A DNA stretch of 34,600 nt from Sulfurovum sp. (GCA_027068485.1 JAMOSB010000006.1:1-34600), one strand, 5' to 3'. Shown: positions 1 to 8,482, counted from the stretch's first letter. Translations and numbers: made by a program. The notes: generated by a model from the letters alone, not told the origin.

Positions 1-61
1 AAATTGGAGTCTTACAATCTCTCAACTAAATATTCATTTTAAGGAGAGATTGAAAGATGCT

Positions 62-90
62 GGAGTAAGCCCTAGAAGAGGCTATACTCC
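62..90 (-). terminator. Hairpin at the end of the metG-distal gene
   Basis: On the minus strand GGAGTATAGCC and GGCTTACTCC can pair (10 bp with one bulged T, loop TCTTCTAG), overlapping the stop codon of the gene ending at 72. Only a short CTTT follows, so as an intrinsic terminator it is weak; it may be a 3' processing or stabilising hairpin. Nothing else recognisable lies in bases 1-61. Confidence 0.3.
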
Positions 91-1052
91 TCTTTGATGG
101 TGTTGAGGATACTGCGGTCGGCATTGTAGATGAAAGCGTAGTTGAAGAGGGTGTTTTTGAGTATCTCTCTGACCTCCTCTTTGCTCTCAAACCAGTGGGG
201 ACGGTCGATCCCTGGGACTTTGGTCTTGGGGGGTGTGAGGACAATCCCTTTGACCCATGTGTTGCTTCGTTTGATATACTCACGGGCATTGACGATATCG
301 TCGATATTGTCCGTGAAGATCGCGACTTTATCACTCTTGCCTGCTTGGGTGCTGTTGAGCTTACCATCGATAAAGACAGGCATAAAGTGCTTGGTGTACT
401 TAAGCTTCTCTAGCGAGTAGGGTAGCTCTTGGGTATTACAGAAGTCTATGACGCGTAGAAGGGGGTCGAGGTGTAGAGGGATCAGCTCTTTCTCTTGGTA
501 GACATAGCCCCCTACCTTGAAGGTCGTCCGAAAGAGTGTATCGAAGACTGCGTAGCCATCCACTTCACTCTTGAGGCGTTTGACATCGGGCTTGATGAGT
601 TGCATCAAGGCTTTGTCACTCCCTACAAAGAGAGCATCATCGGAGTTGAGTATCTGCTCAAACGCCTTACGCCACTCATTGGAGATAAAAGAGATATTGG
701 TCTTGTGGGTGAGGATCATCTTCAAAAATGTAATCTCATGCTCTGAGAGCAGGAAGAAGTTTGCCTCTTTTTTGATGATGACATAGCGGACGAGTTTAAA
801 GGCTGCGAGTTTGATATCTGAGACTTTAATCCATGCGATCTCATCATCTTTTTTGATGATGTCGGGGTTGTCATAGAGGATACCGTAAGCACCTGCTTCT
901 ATGGCTTTGTCTATCTCCTCTTGGTTTGAGGAGATAAAGAGGTCACCATGCTCTACCTTGGAGAGGTAGACGGTAGCAGCGGTGATCGCTGTGACTTCTG
1001 GAGCGTTTCTAAGTACACCTTCTGTGAGGTTGATAATATCTTCGATTTTCAT
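72..1052 (-). CDS. Conserved hypothetical protein with MurE/MurF N-domain-like start
   Basis: A 326-residue cytoplasmic protein whose function I do not recognise. Residues about 20-65 (GDLFISS, then EAGAYGILYD) resemble the N-terminal UDP-MurNAc-peptide recognition domain of Mur ligases, where a gene product is presented and an 'AIEAGA' helix follows. No Mur ATP-binding GKT motif occurs later, so it is not a complete ligase. The ATG lies one base after the metG stop (TAA C ATG), which argues for translational coupling and a shared transcript. From memory, a hypothetical gene sits next to metG in Campylobacter too. The gene call is secure; the Mur resemblance is an inference from motif reading only. 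Confidence 0.85.
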   Translation of the reverse strand: MKIEDIINLTEGVLRNAPEVTAITAATVYLSKVEHGDLFISSNQEEIDKAIEAGAYGILYDNPDIIKKDDEIAWIKVSDIKLAAFKLVRYVIIKKEANFFLLSEHEITFLKMILTHKTNISFISNEWRKAFEQILNSDDALFVGSDKALMQLIKPDVKRLKSEVDGYAVFDTLFRTTFKVGGYVYQEKELIPLHLDPLLRVIDFCNTQELPYSLEKLKYTKHFMPVFIDGKLNSTQAGKSDKVAIFTDNIDDIVNAREYIKRSNTWVKGIVLTPPKTKVPGIDRPHWFESKEEVREILKNTLFNYAFIYNADRSILNTIKEEYSLF

Positions 1053-1053
1053 G

Positions 1054-3006
1054 TTAGCCTATTGGTGTGCCAGCAGTTTTTGGCGTTTCTGGACGGATGA
1101 GTGAGAGACCGTTGCTATCTTTGGCAGCAAGGAGCATCCCCTCACTCTTGAGTCCCATGAGCTTTGCGGGCTTGAGGTTGGCGACGACGCATGCTTGTGT
1201 ACCCACAAGGTCAGTGGCACTATACCACTCTTTGATCCCTGCGACTACCTGTCTTGGATTCTCCTCTCCTATATCGACCTGAAGGAGTAGGAGTTTTTTA
1301 CTCTTGGGTACCTCTTGGGCATCGACAATCGTTCCGACCTTCAATGAGGTCTGGAAAAACTGGTCAATCCCAATCATAGCAATCCCCTCACTCTTCTGAG
1401 TGGTTGCCTCTTTTTGGGTAGGCTTGGGTGCTTTGGATTGGGTATCGTTAGGGATTGCTTGTTCCAAGAGAGGCACTTCGATACGAGGGAAGAGTGGAGG
1501 GATCTTCTCGATGGTAAAGTGTTCGAGTAGTCCATGCTCTTGGATAAGGTGATTCCAGCTACTATTGTCTATGACAAACCCAAGTGCTGTAGCGATCTTG
1601 CTACAGACATCAGGCATTACAGGGTGGAGCATCACCGAGACTTTGGCAAGGATCGCGGCGATGAGACCATTGAGTGCCATTGCCTCCTCTTCGCGTCCCT
1701 CTTTCATCAGTCTCCATGGTTGATACTGATCGATCGATTTATTGGCGACGGTGAGGGGTCTCCAGAGCTCTTCGAGGTATTTGTGTATCTGCATCTCAAA
1801 GAGCATCGGCTCTAGCTTAGCGAGAGAGGCGTTGACTTCATCAAGCTCCTTTTGGTAGTATCGGCTCACAAGCTCTGAGTCGACACGCCCCTCAAAGTAC
1901 TTCCCGCTCATCCCGATAAGACGGTTGAGGAGGTTCCCAAGGTCATTCCCAAGGTCTGAGTTGATACGGTCGATAAGGGCTTTTTGAGAGAAGTCACCAT
2001 CACCACCAAAGGGTACCTCACGCAACATAAAGTAACGGAAGTTATCTAGCCCATAGGCATCAGCAACCTCGCGTGGGTTAACGACATTGCCTTTGGATTT
2101 GCTCATCTTCTCTCCATCGCGTGTCCACCAGCCGTGTGCTGCGATATGCTTGGGGAGGGGGAGGTCAAGACTCATAAGGAACGCAGGCCAGTAGATGGCA
2201 TGGAAGCGGAGGATATCTTTGCCTATGAGGTGTACCCGTGCAGGCCAGAAGTCCATATCTTTCTCATCTTCTCCATACCCTAGAGCAGTGATATAGTTGG
2301 TGAGGGCATCAAGCCAGACATACATAACATGCTTGGGGTCATTGAGGTTTTCAGGTATTTTCACTCCCCAATCAAAACTTGTACGGGTGATAGAGAGGTC
2401 TTGAAGTCCCCCCTCCACAAAGCGGATCACTTCGTTGCGTTTGTTTCGTGGGAGGATACAGTCTGGATTCTTCTCATACCACGCCAAGAGTCTATCTTGG
2501 TACTTGGAGAGCTTGAAGAAGTAGCTCTCCTCCTCGACGATGGTGGTACTCTTACCGCACTCAGGACAAAACTCATCATCGACAAGCTGTGTCACGGGGA
2601 AGAAGGTCTCACAGGAGATACAGTAGTGTCCTTTGTAGACATCTTTGTAGACATCCCCCTTGGCGTGCATCGTAGTGAAGGCCTTTTGCGCCCCTTTTTT
2701 GTGTGCCTCATCGGTGGTACGGATAAACTTGTCATAGGAGATATCGAAGTCATCCCAGAGGGTTTTGAAAGTAGCAGAGATCTCATCGGCATAGGCTTGT
2801 GCGGTTTTACCACGGGCTTTGGCAGACTCTTCTATCTTCTGTCCATGCTCATCTGTCCCCGTAAGGAAGAAGGTCTCTAACCCCGACATACGGGAGTAGC
2901 GTGCCAGTGTATCGGCGATAATCGTAGTATAGGCATGACCGATATGGGCGATGTCATTTACATAGTAGATGGGGGTGGTGATATAGGCTTTTTTGTGACA
3001 AGACAT
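1054..3006 (-). CDS. metG: Methionyl-tRNA synthetase
   Basis: Charges tRNA-Met with methionine in the cytoplasm. The 650 residues carry the class I signature HIGH (AHIGHAY, about residues 21-27) and KMSKSKGN (about 300). A zinc knuckle of the form CISC...CPEC lies between them. A C-terminal EMAPII/Arc1p-like tRNA-binding domain starts at about residue 545 (VGTIVDAQEVPKSKK), giving the long dimeric form usual in this phylum. The ATG is preceded by GGAAA about 10 bases upstream. A -10-like box on the minus strand lies at 3048-3053. It is probably cotranscribed with the hypothetical gene downstream. No irregularities seen. Confidence 0.97.
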   Translation of the reverse strand: MSCHKKAYITTPIYYVNDIAHIGHAYTTIIADTLARYSRMSGLETFFLTGTDEHGQKIEESAKARGKTAQAYADEISATFKTLWDDFDISYDKFIRTTDEAHKKGAQKAFTTMHAKGDVYKDVYKGHYCISCETFFPVTQLVDDEFCPECGKSTTIVEEESYFFKLSKYQDRLLAWYEKNPDCILPRNKRNEVIRFVEGGLQDLSITRTSFDWGVKIPENLNDPKHVMYVWLDALTNYITALGYGEDEKDMDFWPARVHLIGKDILRFHAIYWPAFLMSLDLPLPKHIAAHGWWTRDGEKMSKSKGNVVNPREVADAYGLDNFRYFMLREVPFGGDGDFSQKALIDRINSDLGNDLGNLLNRLIGMSGKYFEGRVDSELVSRYYQKELDEVNASLAKLEPMLFEMQIHKYLEELWRPLTVANKSIDQYQPWRLMKEGREEEAMALNGLIAAILAKVSVMLHPVMPDVCSKIATALGFVIDNSSWNHLIQEHGLLEHFTIEKIPPLFPRIEVPLLEQAIPNDTQSKAPKPTQKEATTQKSEGIAMIGIDQFFQTSLKVGTIVDAQEVPKSKKLLLLQVDIGEENPRQVVAGIKEWYSATDLVGTQACVVANLKPAKLMGLKSEGMLLAAKDSNGLSLIRPETPKTAGTPIG

Positions 3007-3047
3007 AATAGTGTGTTTCCTTAAACAGATGAGTTTTTCGTGGGGTT

Positions 3048-3053
3048 ATTTTA
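3048..3053 (-). promoter_or_regulatory. -10 box for metG
   Basis: The minus strand reads GGCTAAAATAA about 42-47 bases upstream of the metG ATG. The same TAAAAT-type box occurs before aroQ, the GIY-YIG gene and the lipoprotein gene, fitting the sigma-70 -10 style of epsilonproteobacteria, which often lack a clear -35. Start-site mapping is absent, so this is inference from position and motif. Confidence 0.45.
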
Positions 3054-3076
3054 GCCAAATAGTGCTGTGTAGTTGG

Positions 3077-3082
3077 TAAAAT
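3077..3082 (+). promoter_or_regulatory. -10 box very close to the GIY-YIG start
   Basis: TTGGTAAAATAG has its TAAAAT box ending only 6 bases before the ATG at 3089. Initiation at the usual distance would begin at or next to the start codon, so the mRNA would be leaderless or nearly so; no good Shine-Dalgarno sequence is seen. Confidence 0.4.
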
Positions 3083-3088
3083 AGCAGG

Positions 3089-3379
3089 ATGTATTTTGTC
3101 TATATTGTCCAGTGTGCAGATGGCACACTCTATACAGGAATCACCACAAGCCTTACGCGTCGTATCCACGAACACAACCACTCGACTAAAGGGGCGAAAT
3201 ATACCCGCACACGACGACCTGTGAGGCTCTGCTACAGTGAAGCGTGTAGGGATCGTGGGGGGGCAAGTAGGCGGGAGTATGCGATCAAAAAGAGGCTCAC
3301 CCGCACCCAGAAGCTAGCACTGATTAAAACTCAAAGCCACCACCCTCTCCTTTGCTCATACTCTCATAGACCGCTTTGA
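3089..3379 (+). CDS. GIY-YIG nuclease-fold protein (YhbQ/UPF0213 type)
   Basis: A 96-residue single-domain protein. YFVYIVQC and LYTGITTSLTRRIHEHN are the GIY-YIG core, with the second Tyr-Ile-Gly equivalent in YTGIT; KGAKYTRTRRPV and the Arg/Glu pair in SRREYAIKK follow as in UPF0213 proteins. Members are proposed to be structure-specific or repair-related nucleases, but the cellular role is poorly defined. The family normally ends near KLALI; here about 15 further residues are encoded in a 56-base tail-to-tail overlap with the minus-strand gene ending at 3324. It lies alone on the plus strand between minus-strand operons. The start is the only ATG before the domain. Confidence 0.85.
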   Translation: MYFVYIVQCADGTLYTGITTSLTRRIHEHNHSTKGAKYTRTRRPVRLCYSEACRDRGGASRREYAIKKRLTRTQKLALIKTQSHHPLLCSYSHRPL

Positions 3380-3548
3380 TATAGCTATCGCGGAGGTCGC
3401 AAGTGAGTAGTTGAGGGCAGGGCATACAGCTAGAGAGGTGTGATGTCTCTTGACACGCTTGGAGCTTGCTCTTTTGTTGCTCTAGGGCGATCTGCCACAC
3501 ATCGAGGATCGACTCCTCGGTGGGGTTAGGATTGGGTGTTGAGTGCAT
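3324..3548 (-). CDS. Small four-cysteine conserved protein
   Basis: A 74-residue protein with Cys32, Cys41, Cys44 and Cys50 (CxxC inside) and a striking C-terminus, [13 protein letters not shown] recall short proteins with this tail beside fbp/metG in epsilonproteobacteria; none has a known function. The cysteine spacing suggests a metal site (zinc or Fe-S), which is inference. The ATG lies inside the end of fbp (23-base overlap) and lacks a clear ribosome site, pointing to translational coupling with fbp. Its 3' end overlaps the opposite-strand GIY-YIG gene by 56 bases. Confidence 0.8.
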   Translation of the reverse strand: MHSTPNPNPTEESILDVWQIALEQQKSKLQACQETSHLSSCMPCPQLLTCDLRDSYIKAVYESMSKGEGGGFEF

Positions 3549-4383
3549 AAGCGGTTTTGAGTGCTTCTATCTCACTCTTGGAGCCAAAAAAGCAGGGGCT
3601 AGTGTCGTGTGGATGGGCAGGAATAAGTCTCATGAGTCGCTCCCCATTGGCATCGATCGCCTCTCCTCCTGCCTGCTCATAGATAAAGGCAAATGGAATC
3701 ACCTCAAAGAGCTGTCTGAGCTTGCCCTCTGGCTTGTCTGTGGTCGCAGGGTAGGAGAAGAGTCCTCCCCCTTTGAGGAGGATCTGATGGAGGTCGGGTA
3801 CCATTCCTCCAGAGTAGCGTAGGCGATACCCACTCGCAAAGAGTCCATCGATAAAGGTCTTGTGTACCGCACTCCAGTGCTGTTGTGTGCCTCCTGAGGC
3901 GTTGAGTTTGCCTTTGTGGTTGAGGGTGATCTCTCCAATAAAGTTGAAGAGTCCATTTTGGGCTCGGTAGTGCTGGGGTTTCTTGTTGTGGGTGGCGATG
4001 ACTAGCTCGATGCGTGGACCATAGACTACATAGGCAGAGGCGACAAGGTTCTCCCCTTTGAGTTCTCCCTCATAGATACCAAAGATAGAACCCACCGAGA
4101 GGTTGACATCGACAAGGCTAGAGCCATCGAGTGGATCGTAGCAGATGGTATATTTCCCCTCTTGATGGAGCTGTAGCTCCCCCTCTTTCTCTTCACTCAC
4201 AAGTGACTTGACGATAGAGATGTCTCTAAACGCCTCTTCGATGATATAGTCACTCTTAACATCGAGTTTGAGCTGATCTTCTCCTGAGGAGTTCTCACTA
4301 TCACTATAGCCGAGATCTTCGGTCTTGATGGCGTGGTCTATCTTGATAGCGACTTTTTTAATGGTTTCAAAAATGGTTAGCAT
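3526..4383 (-). CDS. fbp: Fructose-1,6-bisphosphatase, class I
   Basis: Hydrolyses fructose 1,6-bisphosphate to fructose 6-phosphate, the committed step of gluconeogenesis and needed for autotrophic sugar synthesis. The 285 residues show the family's metal-site signature [12 protein letters not shown], the upstream VSEEKE acidic motif, and the substrate-binding region [13 protein letters not shown] followed by [11 protein letters not shown]-terminal [12 protein letters not shown] fits the class I fold. The length suits the short bacterial class I form. The ATG lies 3 bases after the mobB stop, so mobB, fbp and the small cysteine gene form one transcript. Confidence 0.96.
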   Translation of the reverse strand: MLTIFETIKKVAIKIDHAIKTEDLGYSDSENSSGEDQLKLDVKSDYIIEEAFRDISIVKSLVSEEKEGELQLHQEGKYTICYDPLDGSSLVDVNLSVGSIFGIYEGELKGENLVASAYVVYGPRIELVIATHNKKPQHYRAQNGLFNFIGEITLNHKGKLNASGGTQQHWSAVHKTFIDGLFASGYRLRYSGGMVPDLHQILLKGGGLFSYPATTDKPEGKLRQLFEVIPFAFIYEQAGGEAIDANGERLMRLIPAHPHDTSPCFFGSKSEIEALKTAYALNTQS

Positions 4384-4386
4384 GGG

Positions 4387-4884
4387 TTATATCTCCTTAG
4401 CGTGGTGTTTGATCCAGTCGATGATCTGGACAGTATCATTGAGATCGAGTATCGCAACTCCCTCAGGGATAGTATAGTCAGCAATGTCGATACACTCATC
4501 AATCGCAATCGCTTCACTATGAGGGAGGTAGCTCGCTTCAATAGCCCCTCTAAAGATCGCAATACGAGGAAGTGGAAGGGTCTTGAGTCCCTCTACGAGT
4601 AGGATATCAAAGGGGTTGAGAAGCTGGACAATCTCCTCAAGGCTCTTGGAGCGTTGGGAGAGGTAGGTGGTGCGAGTGGGGGAGGTGACAACCACCTCTG
4701 CCCCCGTCTTGGAGAACTTGTCACTATCCTTGCCCGCTACATCGAAGTGTGCTTTGTCTTTGGGGTCATGCTTGATAATGGCAACAGACTCCTGAGCAAT
4801 AAGGCATTTGGCTACCTTCTCGATAAGGGTCGTTTTGCCACTGCCAGAGGGACCTGTAAATGCTACGGCAACGCGTTGTTTCAT
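4387..4884 (-). CDS. mobB: Molybdopterin-guanine dinucleotide biosynthesis adaptor
   Basis: GTP-binding helper of molybdenum cofactor maturation. The 165 residues begin with a P-loop, GPSGSGKTT (residues 11-19), and contain KHDPKDKAHFD and LLVEGLKTLPLPRI, both typical of MobB (the latter resembles the VEGFK motif). Another molybdenum cofactor gene, mog, lies at 12614-13147. First gene of the mobB-fbp transcript; AAAGG lies about 8 bases before the ATG, and a TATAAT box is at 4915-4920 on the minus strand. Confidence 0.93.
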   Translation of the reverse strand: MKQRVAVAFTGPSGSGKTTLIEKVAKCLIAQESVAIIKHDPKDKAHFDVAGKDSDKFSKTGAEVVVTSPTRTTYLSQRSKSLEEIVQLLNPFDILLVEGLKTLPLPRIAIFRGAIEASYLPHSEAIAIDECIDIADYTIPEGVAILDLNDTVQIIDWIKHHAKEI

Positions 4885-4894
4885 AACTAAACCT

Positions 4895-4950
4895 TTGGGA
4901 ATTGAAATTCTAAAATTATACTTAAATCTTTATTGAAACTATGTTAAAAT
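4895..4950. promoter_or_regulatory. Divergent promoters between mobB and the lipoprotein gene
   Basis: Overlapping boxes are visible. On the minus strand TATAAT (4915-4920) faces mobB. On the plus strand TTGGGA (4895-4900) lies 16 bases from TATACT (4917-4922), and an extended -10, ATGTTAAAAT (4941-4950), lies nearer the lipoprotein gene. The two directions would compete for polymerase. Motif-based only. Confidence 0.45.
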
Positions 4951-4978
4951 CACCCATTCTAGCCAAGGAGCTCTCTGG

Positions 4979-5500
4979 ATGCGTTATAAACTCCTCATAC
5001 CCCTTACTGTGACGCTTTTGGTGGGCTGTAGCTCCAAAGAGGAGCGACAACTGATGCAACACTACCACGCACAACAGCACTACCACAAACAGCTCCAAAA
5101 GAGTGAAAAGCTTCAACTCTATAACAATCAGGTCACTGCTGTGGTGATGAGTGCGACCTACCTCAATGGACAGGTGATCGATAGAGATCAGCATCCTCTT
5201 GAGCGTTTTGTTGTGGCGATCTATAGTGATGAGGAGCGAGAGCAGGGGGTACTAGAGGGGGAGGGGTATCGCCTCACGCTCAATGGCAAAGCCCCCCAAT
5301 CAATCGAGCCTATCGATACCAATGACTCTGTTGTGGCATCTCTCTCTTTTGTCTCAGAGTGGAGTGGACTCTATCGGGTGACCTTCCCCCATATCCCCAA
5401 AAAATCACTCACCTTAACACTTGAGAGTACAACCTATGGCAAGGGGAGTCTACACTTTGCCAAGGTCGCTAAGTATGTCTTGACCAAGAAGCCCTTCTAG
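4979..5500 (+). CDS. Predicted lipoprotein
   Basis: A 173-residue exported protein. The N-terminus is a lipoprotein signal: MRYK, a hydrophobic stretch, then the lipobox LLVGC with Cys17 as the lipidation site. A His/Gln-rich helix (HYHAQQHYHKQLQ) follows, then a beta-rich domain to the end. No enzymatic motif is seen. From memory, Campylobacter has a lipoprotein gene in the same position between mobB and the transglycosylase, so it may be an old resident of the locus. AAGGAG lies 8 bases before the ATG. It ends 12 bases from the convergent transglycosylase gene. Confidence 0.85.
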   Translation: MRYKLLIPLTVTLLVGCSSKEERQLMQHYHAQQHYHKQLQKSEKLQLYNNQVTAVVMSATYLNGQVIDRDQHPLERFVVAIYSDEEREQGVLEGEGYRLTLNGKAPQSIEPIDTNDSVVASLSFVSEWSGLYRVTFPHIPKKSLTLTLESTTYGKGSLHFAKVAKYVLTKKPF

Positions 5501-5512
5501 CCCTAATCGCTC

Positions 5513-6808
5513 TTAGAGGCGGAAGCTATCGGTCTGTGCGGGATTGGTCAGCATCGTCATAAGTGGTAGGAGTCTGGTGCGTACGCCAAGCTTGTTGAGG
5601 TAGATGACATAGTTGACAAGTACCCGCTTGCCATACTCTCTCGCTTCGACATTGGTCATCTTCTCCATACTGAGATAGGGTTCAAACGCCCCGCGTCTAA
5701 AGTACTCTTTTTTCTTGATGAGTCGCTTGGTGAAGCCAATCCCTCCATTGTAGGCGTAGGCGACAAAGAGTGGATGGTAGAGGTACTTACCCAAGTAGTC
5801 AAGGTGGAAGTTGGCATACTCGATCGCCTTGTGTGGGCTAAACATCATATCCAAGTCGATATACTCCCCCTTCTTTTTGGCGATATGCTCAATCAAAAAG
5901 GGCATAAACTGCATCATCCCCAAGGCGAAAGAGCGGGAGACGGACGCAGGGACAAAACGGCTCTCTTGGCGTGCAATCGCGTAGATGAGGGCTTGGCGTT
6001 GTTTGCTAAAGTGTTTCATCGTATCGCGGTAGGGCATCGGGAAGTAGGATTTGCGGTAGTTGCACGCTTTGGCTTTGAGGTAGCTATAGATACCGATGGT
6101 CTCTTCAGATTTACACGACTCAGCAAGGGCTTCGAGATTGGTGCCAGTCTGGTTCATCTTTGCTTTGATCTTCGCCCAGTCGATGGGGTTTTTGGCATCG
6201 ATACCAAAGAGGTGACGCTTGTGGATGGTTGGGGTGATGATCGTAGCAGGGTATTGCTGTTTTTTGAGATCGGCACCCAGCAGGGTGTAGAGGTTGATAT
6301 GGTAGCTCTTGAGTAGAGGTTTGAGGTAGGCATCATCCTCGGTGAGGAGGTAGAGCCAGAACAGGGTCTTATCCTTCTCCCACCGTTTGGTGTAGTGGTT
6401 GTGTGCTTGGTAGAAGAGAGTGGCTGCTTTTTGGAGTTGATTTTTGCCTACGAGTCGTATCCCCTCTTTGAAGAGTGTATTGGCTTTGGCATTGTTCTTG
6501 GTATGGGTTGGATTGACGATGGCTCCCCCTACAATGGGTGGTTTGGTGAGGAGTCTTGCGGGAAATCCTGTCTTTTTTTTGTAGGCGGTTTTGAGTTTTT
6601 TGTTGAGACGGCTAGCATCTTGGATGATGCGTCGAGCCTCTTGTGGGGTGGTACTAGGCTGAGTTAAAAACCGCCAGATATAGTAGTCCTTCTCGATACT
6701 CTGAGGCATTCTGTGTACCTCTAGGTAGGTGTAGCGTTTTGCCTCAAGGAGTGTGGTGCTTAGCAGAAGTGCCATCAGGAGGGTGACAAACCAAGGGGTG
6801 CGTCTCAT
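5513..6808 (-). CDS. Lytic murein transglycosylase (Slt family)
   Basis: Periplasmic enzyme cleaving the MurNAc-GlcNAc bond with formation of 1,6-anhydro ends. A signal peptide covers about residues 1-23 (MRRTPWFVTLLMALLL...LEA). A helical, mostly non-catalytic region follows. The SLT domain has the catalytic glutamate in ARQESRF (Glu282), then ALGMMQFMP (295-303) and AYNGG (352-356), the usual three motifs. At 431 residues it is shorter than full Slt70, so the superhelical part is reduced. It starts 3 bases after the yggT stop and belongs to the gltX-yggT transcript. Confidence 0.93.
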   Translation of the reverse strand: MRRTPWFVTLLMALLLSTTLLEAKRYTYLEVHRMPQSIEKDYYIWRFLTQPSTTPQEARRIIQDASRLNKKLKTAYKKKTGFPARLLTKPPIVGGAIVNPTHTKNNAKANTLFKEGIRLVGKNQLQKAATLFYQAHNHYTKRWEKDKTLFWLYLLTEDDAYLKPLLKSYHINLYTLLGADLKKQQYPATIITPTIHKRHLFGIDAKNPIDWAKIKAKMNQTGTNLEALAESCKSEETIGIYSYLKAKACNYRKSYFPMPYRDTMKHFSKQRQALIYAIARQESRFVPASVSRSFALGMMQFMPFLIEHIAKKKGEYIDLDMMFSPHKAIEYANFHLDYLGKYLYHPLFVAYAYNGGIGFTKRLIKKKEYFRRGAFEPYLSMEKMTNVEAREYGKRVLVNYVIYLNKLGVRTRLLPLMTMLTNPAQTDSFRL

Positions 6809-6811
6809 CGG

Positions 6812-7087
6812 CTACCCTAGGAGTGCGTGCATCATAAAGTTGTCTAGCATCTGTAGCCCCAATATCACCACAAGTGGAGAGAGGTCTATCCCTGAGAAGA
6901 CAACAAAGGGCATCTTGGCACGAATCCATGCAAGCAGAGGTTCGGTAAGACGGTAGAGGGTCTGTACGATAGGGTTGTAGGGGTCAGGACGCACAAAGCT
7001 TAGTAGCGAGGCGATAATGATAATCCAGATATAGAGATTGAGTACGGTGTGTAGTGTCTGTACGACAGCAAAGATTAGGGCATTCAT
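6812..7087 (-). CDS. YggT-family membrane protein
   Basis: A 91-residue integral membrane protein with two hydrophobic segments (about residues 15-31 and 62-80) separated by the family's conserved RPDPYNPIVQTLYRLTEPLL region. YggT proteins are found near division or envelope genes, but their molecular role is unclear. The ATG overlaps the gltX stop (ATGA), and the downstream transglycosylase follows 3 bases later, giving a tightly coupled gltX-yggT-slt operon. Confidence 0.93.
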   Translation of the reverse strand: MNALIFAVVQTLHTVLNLYIWIIIIASLLSFVRPDPYNPIVQTLYRLTEPLLAWIRAKMPFVVFSGIDLSPLVVILGLQMLDNFMMHALLG

Positions 7088-8391
7088 GATGCGACCTCCA
7101 GTAGGTAAGATTGGATAAAGGGGTAGATAGCAGAGAGTTTTGGACCGTGGGTTCTTCCTGTGAGTAGGAGTCTAAGCGGGTGTGCAAACGCCTCACCCTC
7201 CAGTTGGCTTTTGGTTTTGAGATAGGACTCAAAGGCATCATAGGTCGAAATCATCGGAGCATCTGCGATAATGTCTCGTAGGGTCTGCATCTCCTCTCCC
7301 CACGCCTCACAAAACTCCTTGGGGGCAAAGATCGGCTTGATGCAGGCTTGGAGTTCATTGATAGTGCTAGCCTTCTCTAGGTAGAGTTTGGCAAGCTTAC
7401 CAATATCTCTATCGGCAAAGCCAAAGAGTGTCGAGAGGGTACGATCATCCATCATCTCAAGGTGCTTACGGTTGAGAAAGCGGAGCTTGTTGATATCAAA
7501 CTTCACAGGCTCTTTGGAGAGCTTGGTGAGGTCAAACCACGCCAGTGCCTCAGGCATGGTGAAGATCTCCGTTGGCGTTTGATTGCCTAGGAGGATGAGG
7601 TAGTTGACGATAGCGTCAGGGATAAACCCCTGCTCAAAGAGCCACTTGACAGAACTTGCCTCCTCTCCCTCTACCATCGGTCGCCCCTCGGTATTGAGGA
7701 TACGCGGTAGGTGGGCATAGCGTGTCTCTTCACGGTAGCCTAAGAGGTTCTTGATGTAGTGCTGTTTGGGGGTATTGGCACGATGCTCCTCCCCCCGCAT
7801 CACGAGGCTTACCCCTGCGAGCATATCATCACACGCACAGGCAAAGTTGTAGCTAGGGGTGGCATCCTCTCGTAGGATGATAAAGCTATCGACTCCATCT
7901 GGGGGTGTGGGGATCTCCCCCTCGATCAAGTCATGGTAGCTTACGGGGGTCTCAGGGGTCTTGACGCGGATCACAAAGGGCTGTTTCTCCTCTTTGAGTC
8001 GGGCAAGCTCCTCTGCTCCGATGGTACTACAGCGTCCACTGTAGCGGTAGGGTAGATTTGAGGCATGGGCAGTCGCCTCCTCAGAGGCTATCTCCTCAGG
8101 GGTACAGAGGCAGACAAACGCCTTCTTCTCCTCTAGGAGTCTGATCGCGAGGGTCTGATGGATATGGAGGTTCTCACTCTGGTGGGATACACGGCTATGG
8201 GGGAGCGCAAACTTCTCTAGTATCTGGAGTATCTCGGTATCTTTCCCCTCAAGATTACGCATTTTGTCTCGGTCGTCGATGCGGACAATAAAGTTGACAT
8301 CTCTCTGTTTGGCGAGCATATAGTTTAGGATAGCTATACGCAACGCTTCTATATGCATCTCACCTGTAGGTGATGGGGCAAATCTTAGCAT
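7084..8391 (-). CDS. gltX: Glutamyl-tRNA synthetase paralogue with degraded signature motifs
   Basis: Class I GluRS by its overall sequence: MLRFAPSPTG at the start, RIDDRDKMRN, RYSGRC, VMRGEEHRANTPKQ, and the C-terminal part SSVKWLFEQGF...NYLILLGNQTPTEIF. From memory it resembles Campylobacter GltX1. Two motifs for adenylate formation are unusual: the HIGH-type site reads MHIEAL where HIGN is expected, and the KMSKR loop reads GRPMVEGEE (about residues 236-244), with the catalytic lysine gone. I rechecked both in the nucleotides. The enzyme may be inactive, use another chemistry, or be a second copy. ATG at 8391 was chosen: AAAGGAG lies 8 bases upstream. Downstream yggT overlaps by ATGA. Confidence 0.88.
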   Translation of the reverse strand: MLRFAPSPTGEMHIEALRIAILNYMLAKQRDVNFIVRIDDRDKMRNLEGKDTEILQILEKFALPHSRVSHQSENLHIHQTLAIRLLEEKKAFVCLCTPEEIASEEATAHASNLPYRYSGRCSTIGAEELARLKEEKQPFVIRVKTPETPVSYHDLIEGEIPTPPDGVDSFIILREDATPSYNFACACDDMLAGVSLVMRGEEHRANTPKQHYIKNLLGYREETRYAHLPRILNTEGRPMVEGEEASSVKWLFEQGFIPDAIVNYLILLGNQTPTEIFTMPEALAWFDLTKLSKEPVKFDINKLRFLNRKHLEMMDDRTLSTLFGFADRDIGKLAKLYLEKASTINELQACIKPIFAPKEFCEAWGEEMQTLRDIIADAPMISTYDAFESYLKTKSQLEGEAFAHPLRLLLTGRTHGPKLSAIYPFIQSYLLEVAS

Positions 8392-8426
8392 GGATTGGAC
8401 TCCTTTCAATCATTTGATAGGGTGTA

Positions 8427-8455
8427 ATTATAGGGGGTTTTTCTGAAAAGTTTAA
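8427..8455 (-). promoter_or_regulatory. Promoter for gltX-yggT-slt
   Basis: Minus strand TATAAT at 8427-8432 with TTAAAC at 8450-8455, a 17-base gap, 36 bases or so upstream of the gltX start. Good -10, weak -35. Confidence 0.5.
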
Positions 8456-8482
8456 AGTAGGCTTCCTCCTTAATACTATTTC

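Noticed and set aside
2329-2880. 183-codon open frame on the plus strand within metG
   Set aside because: Antisense shadow of a certain gene; no ribosome site and no family resemblance.
3089-3379. Homing endonuclease or mobile element
   Set aside because: A stand-alone GIY-YIG domain of the UPF0213 type, with no element around it.
4932-4939. ATTGAAAC outside the array (also 23651-23658) as further handle copies
   Set aside because: Isolated 8-base matches in an AT-rich window, one of them inside csm5; expected by chance.
5774-6316. 180-codon open frame on the plus strand within the transglycosylase gene
   Set aside because: Antisense shadow of a conserved catalytic region.
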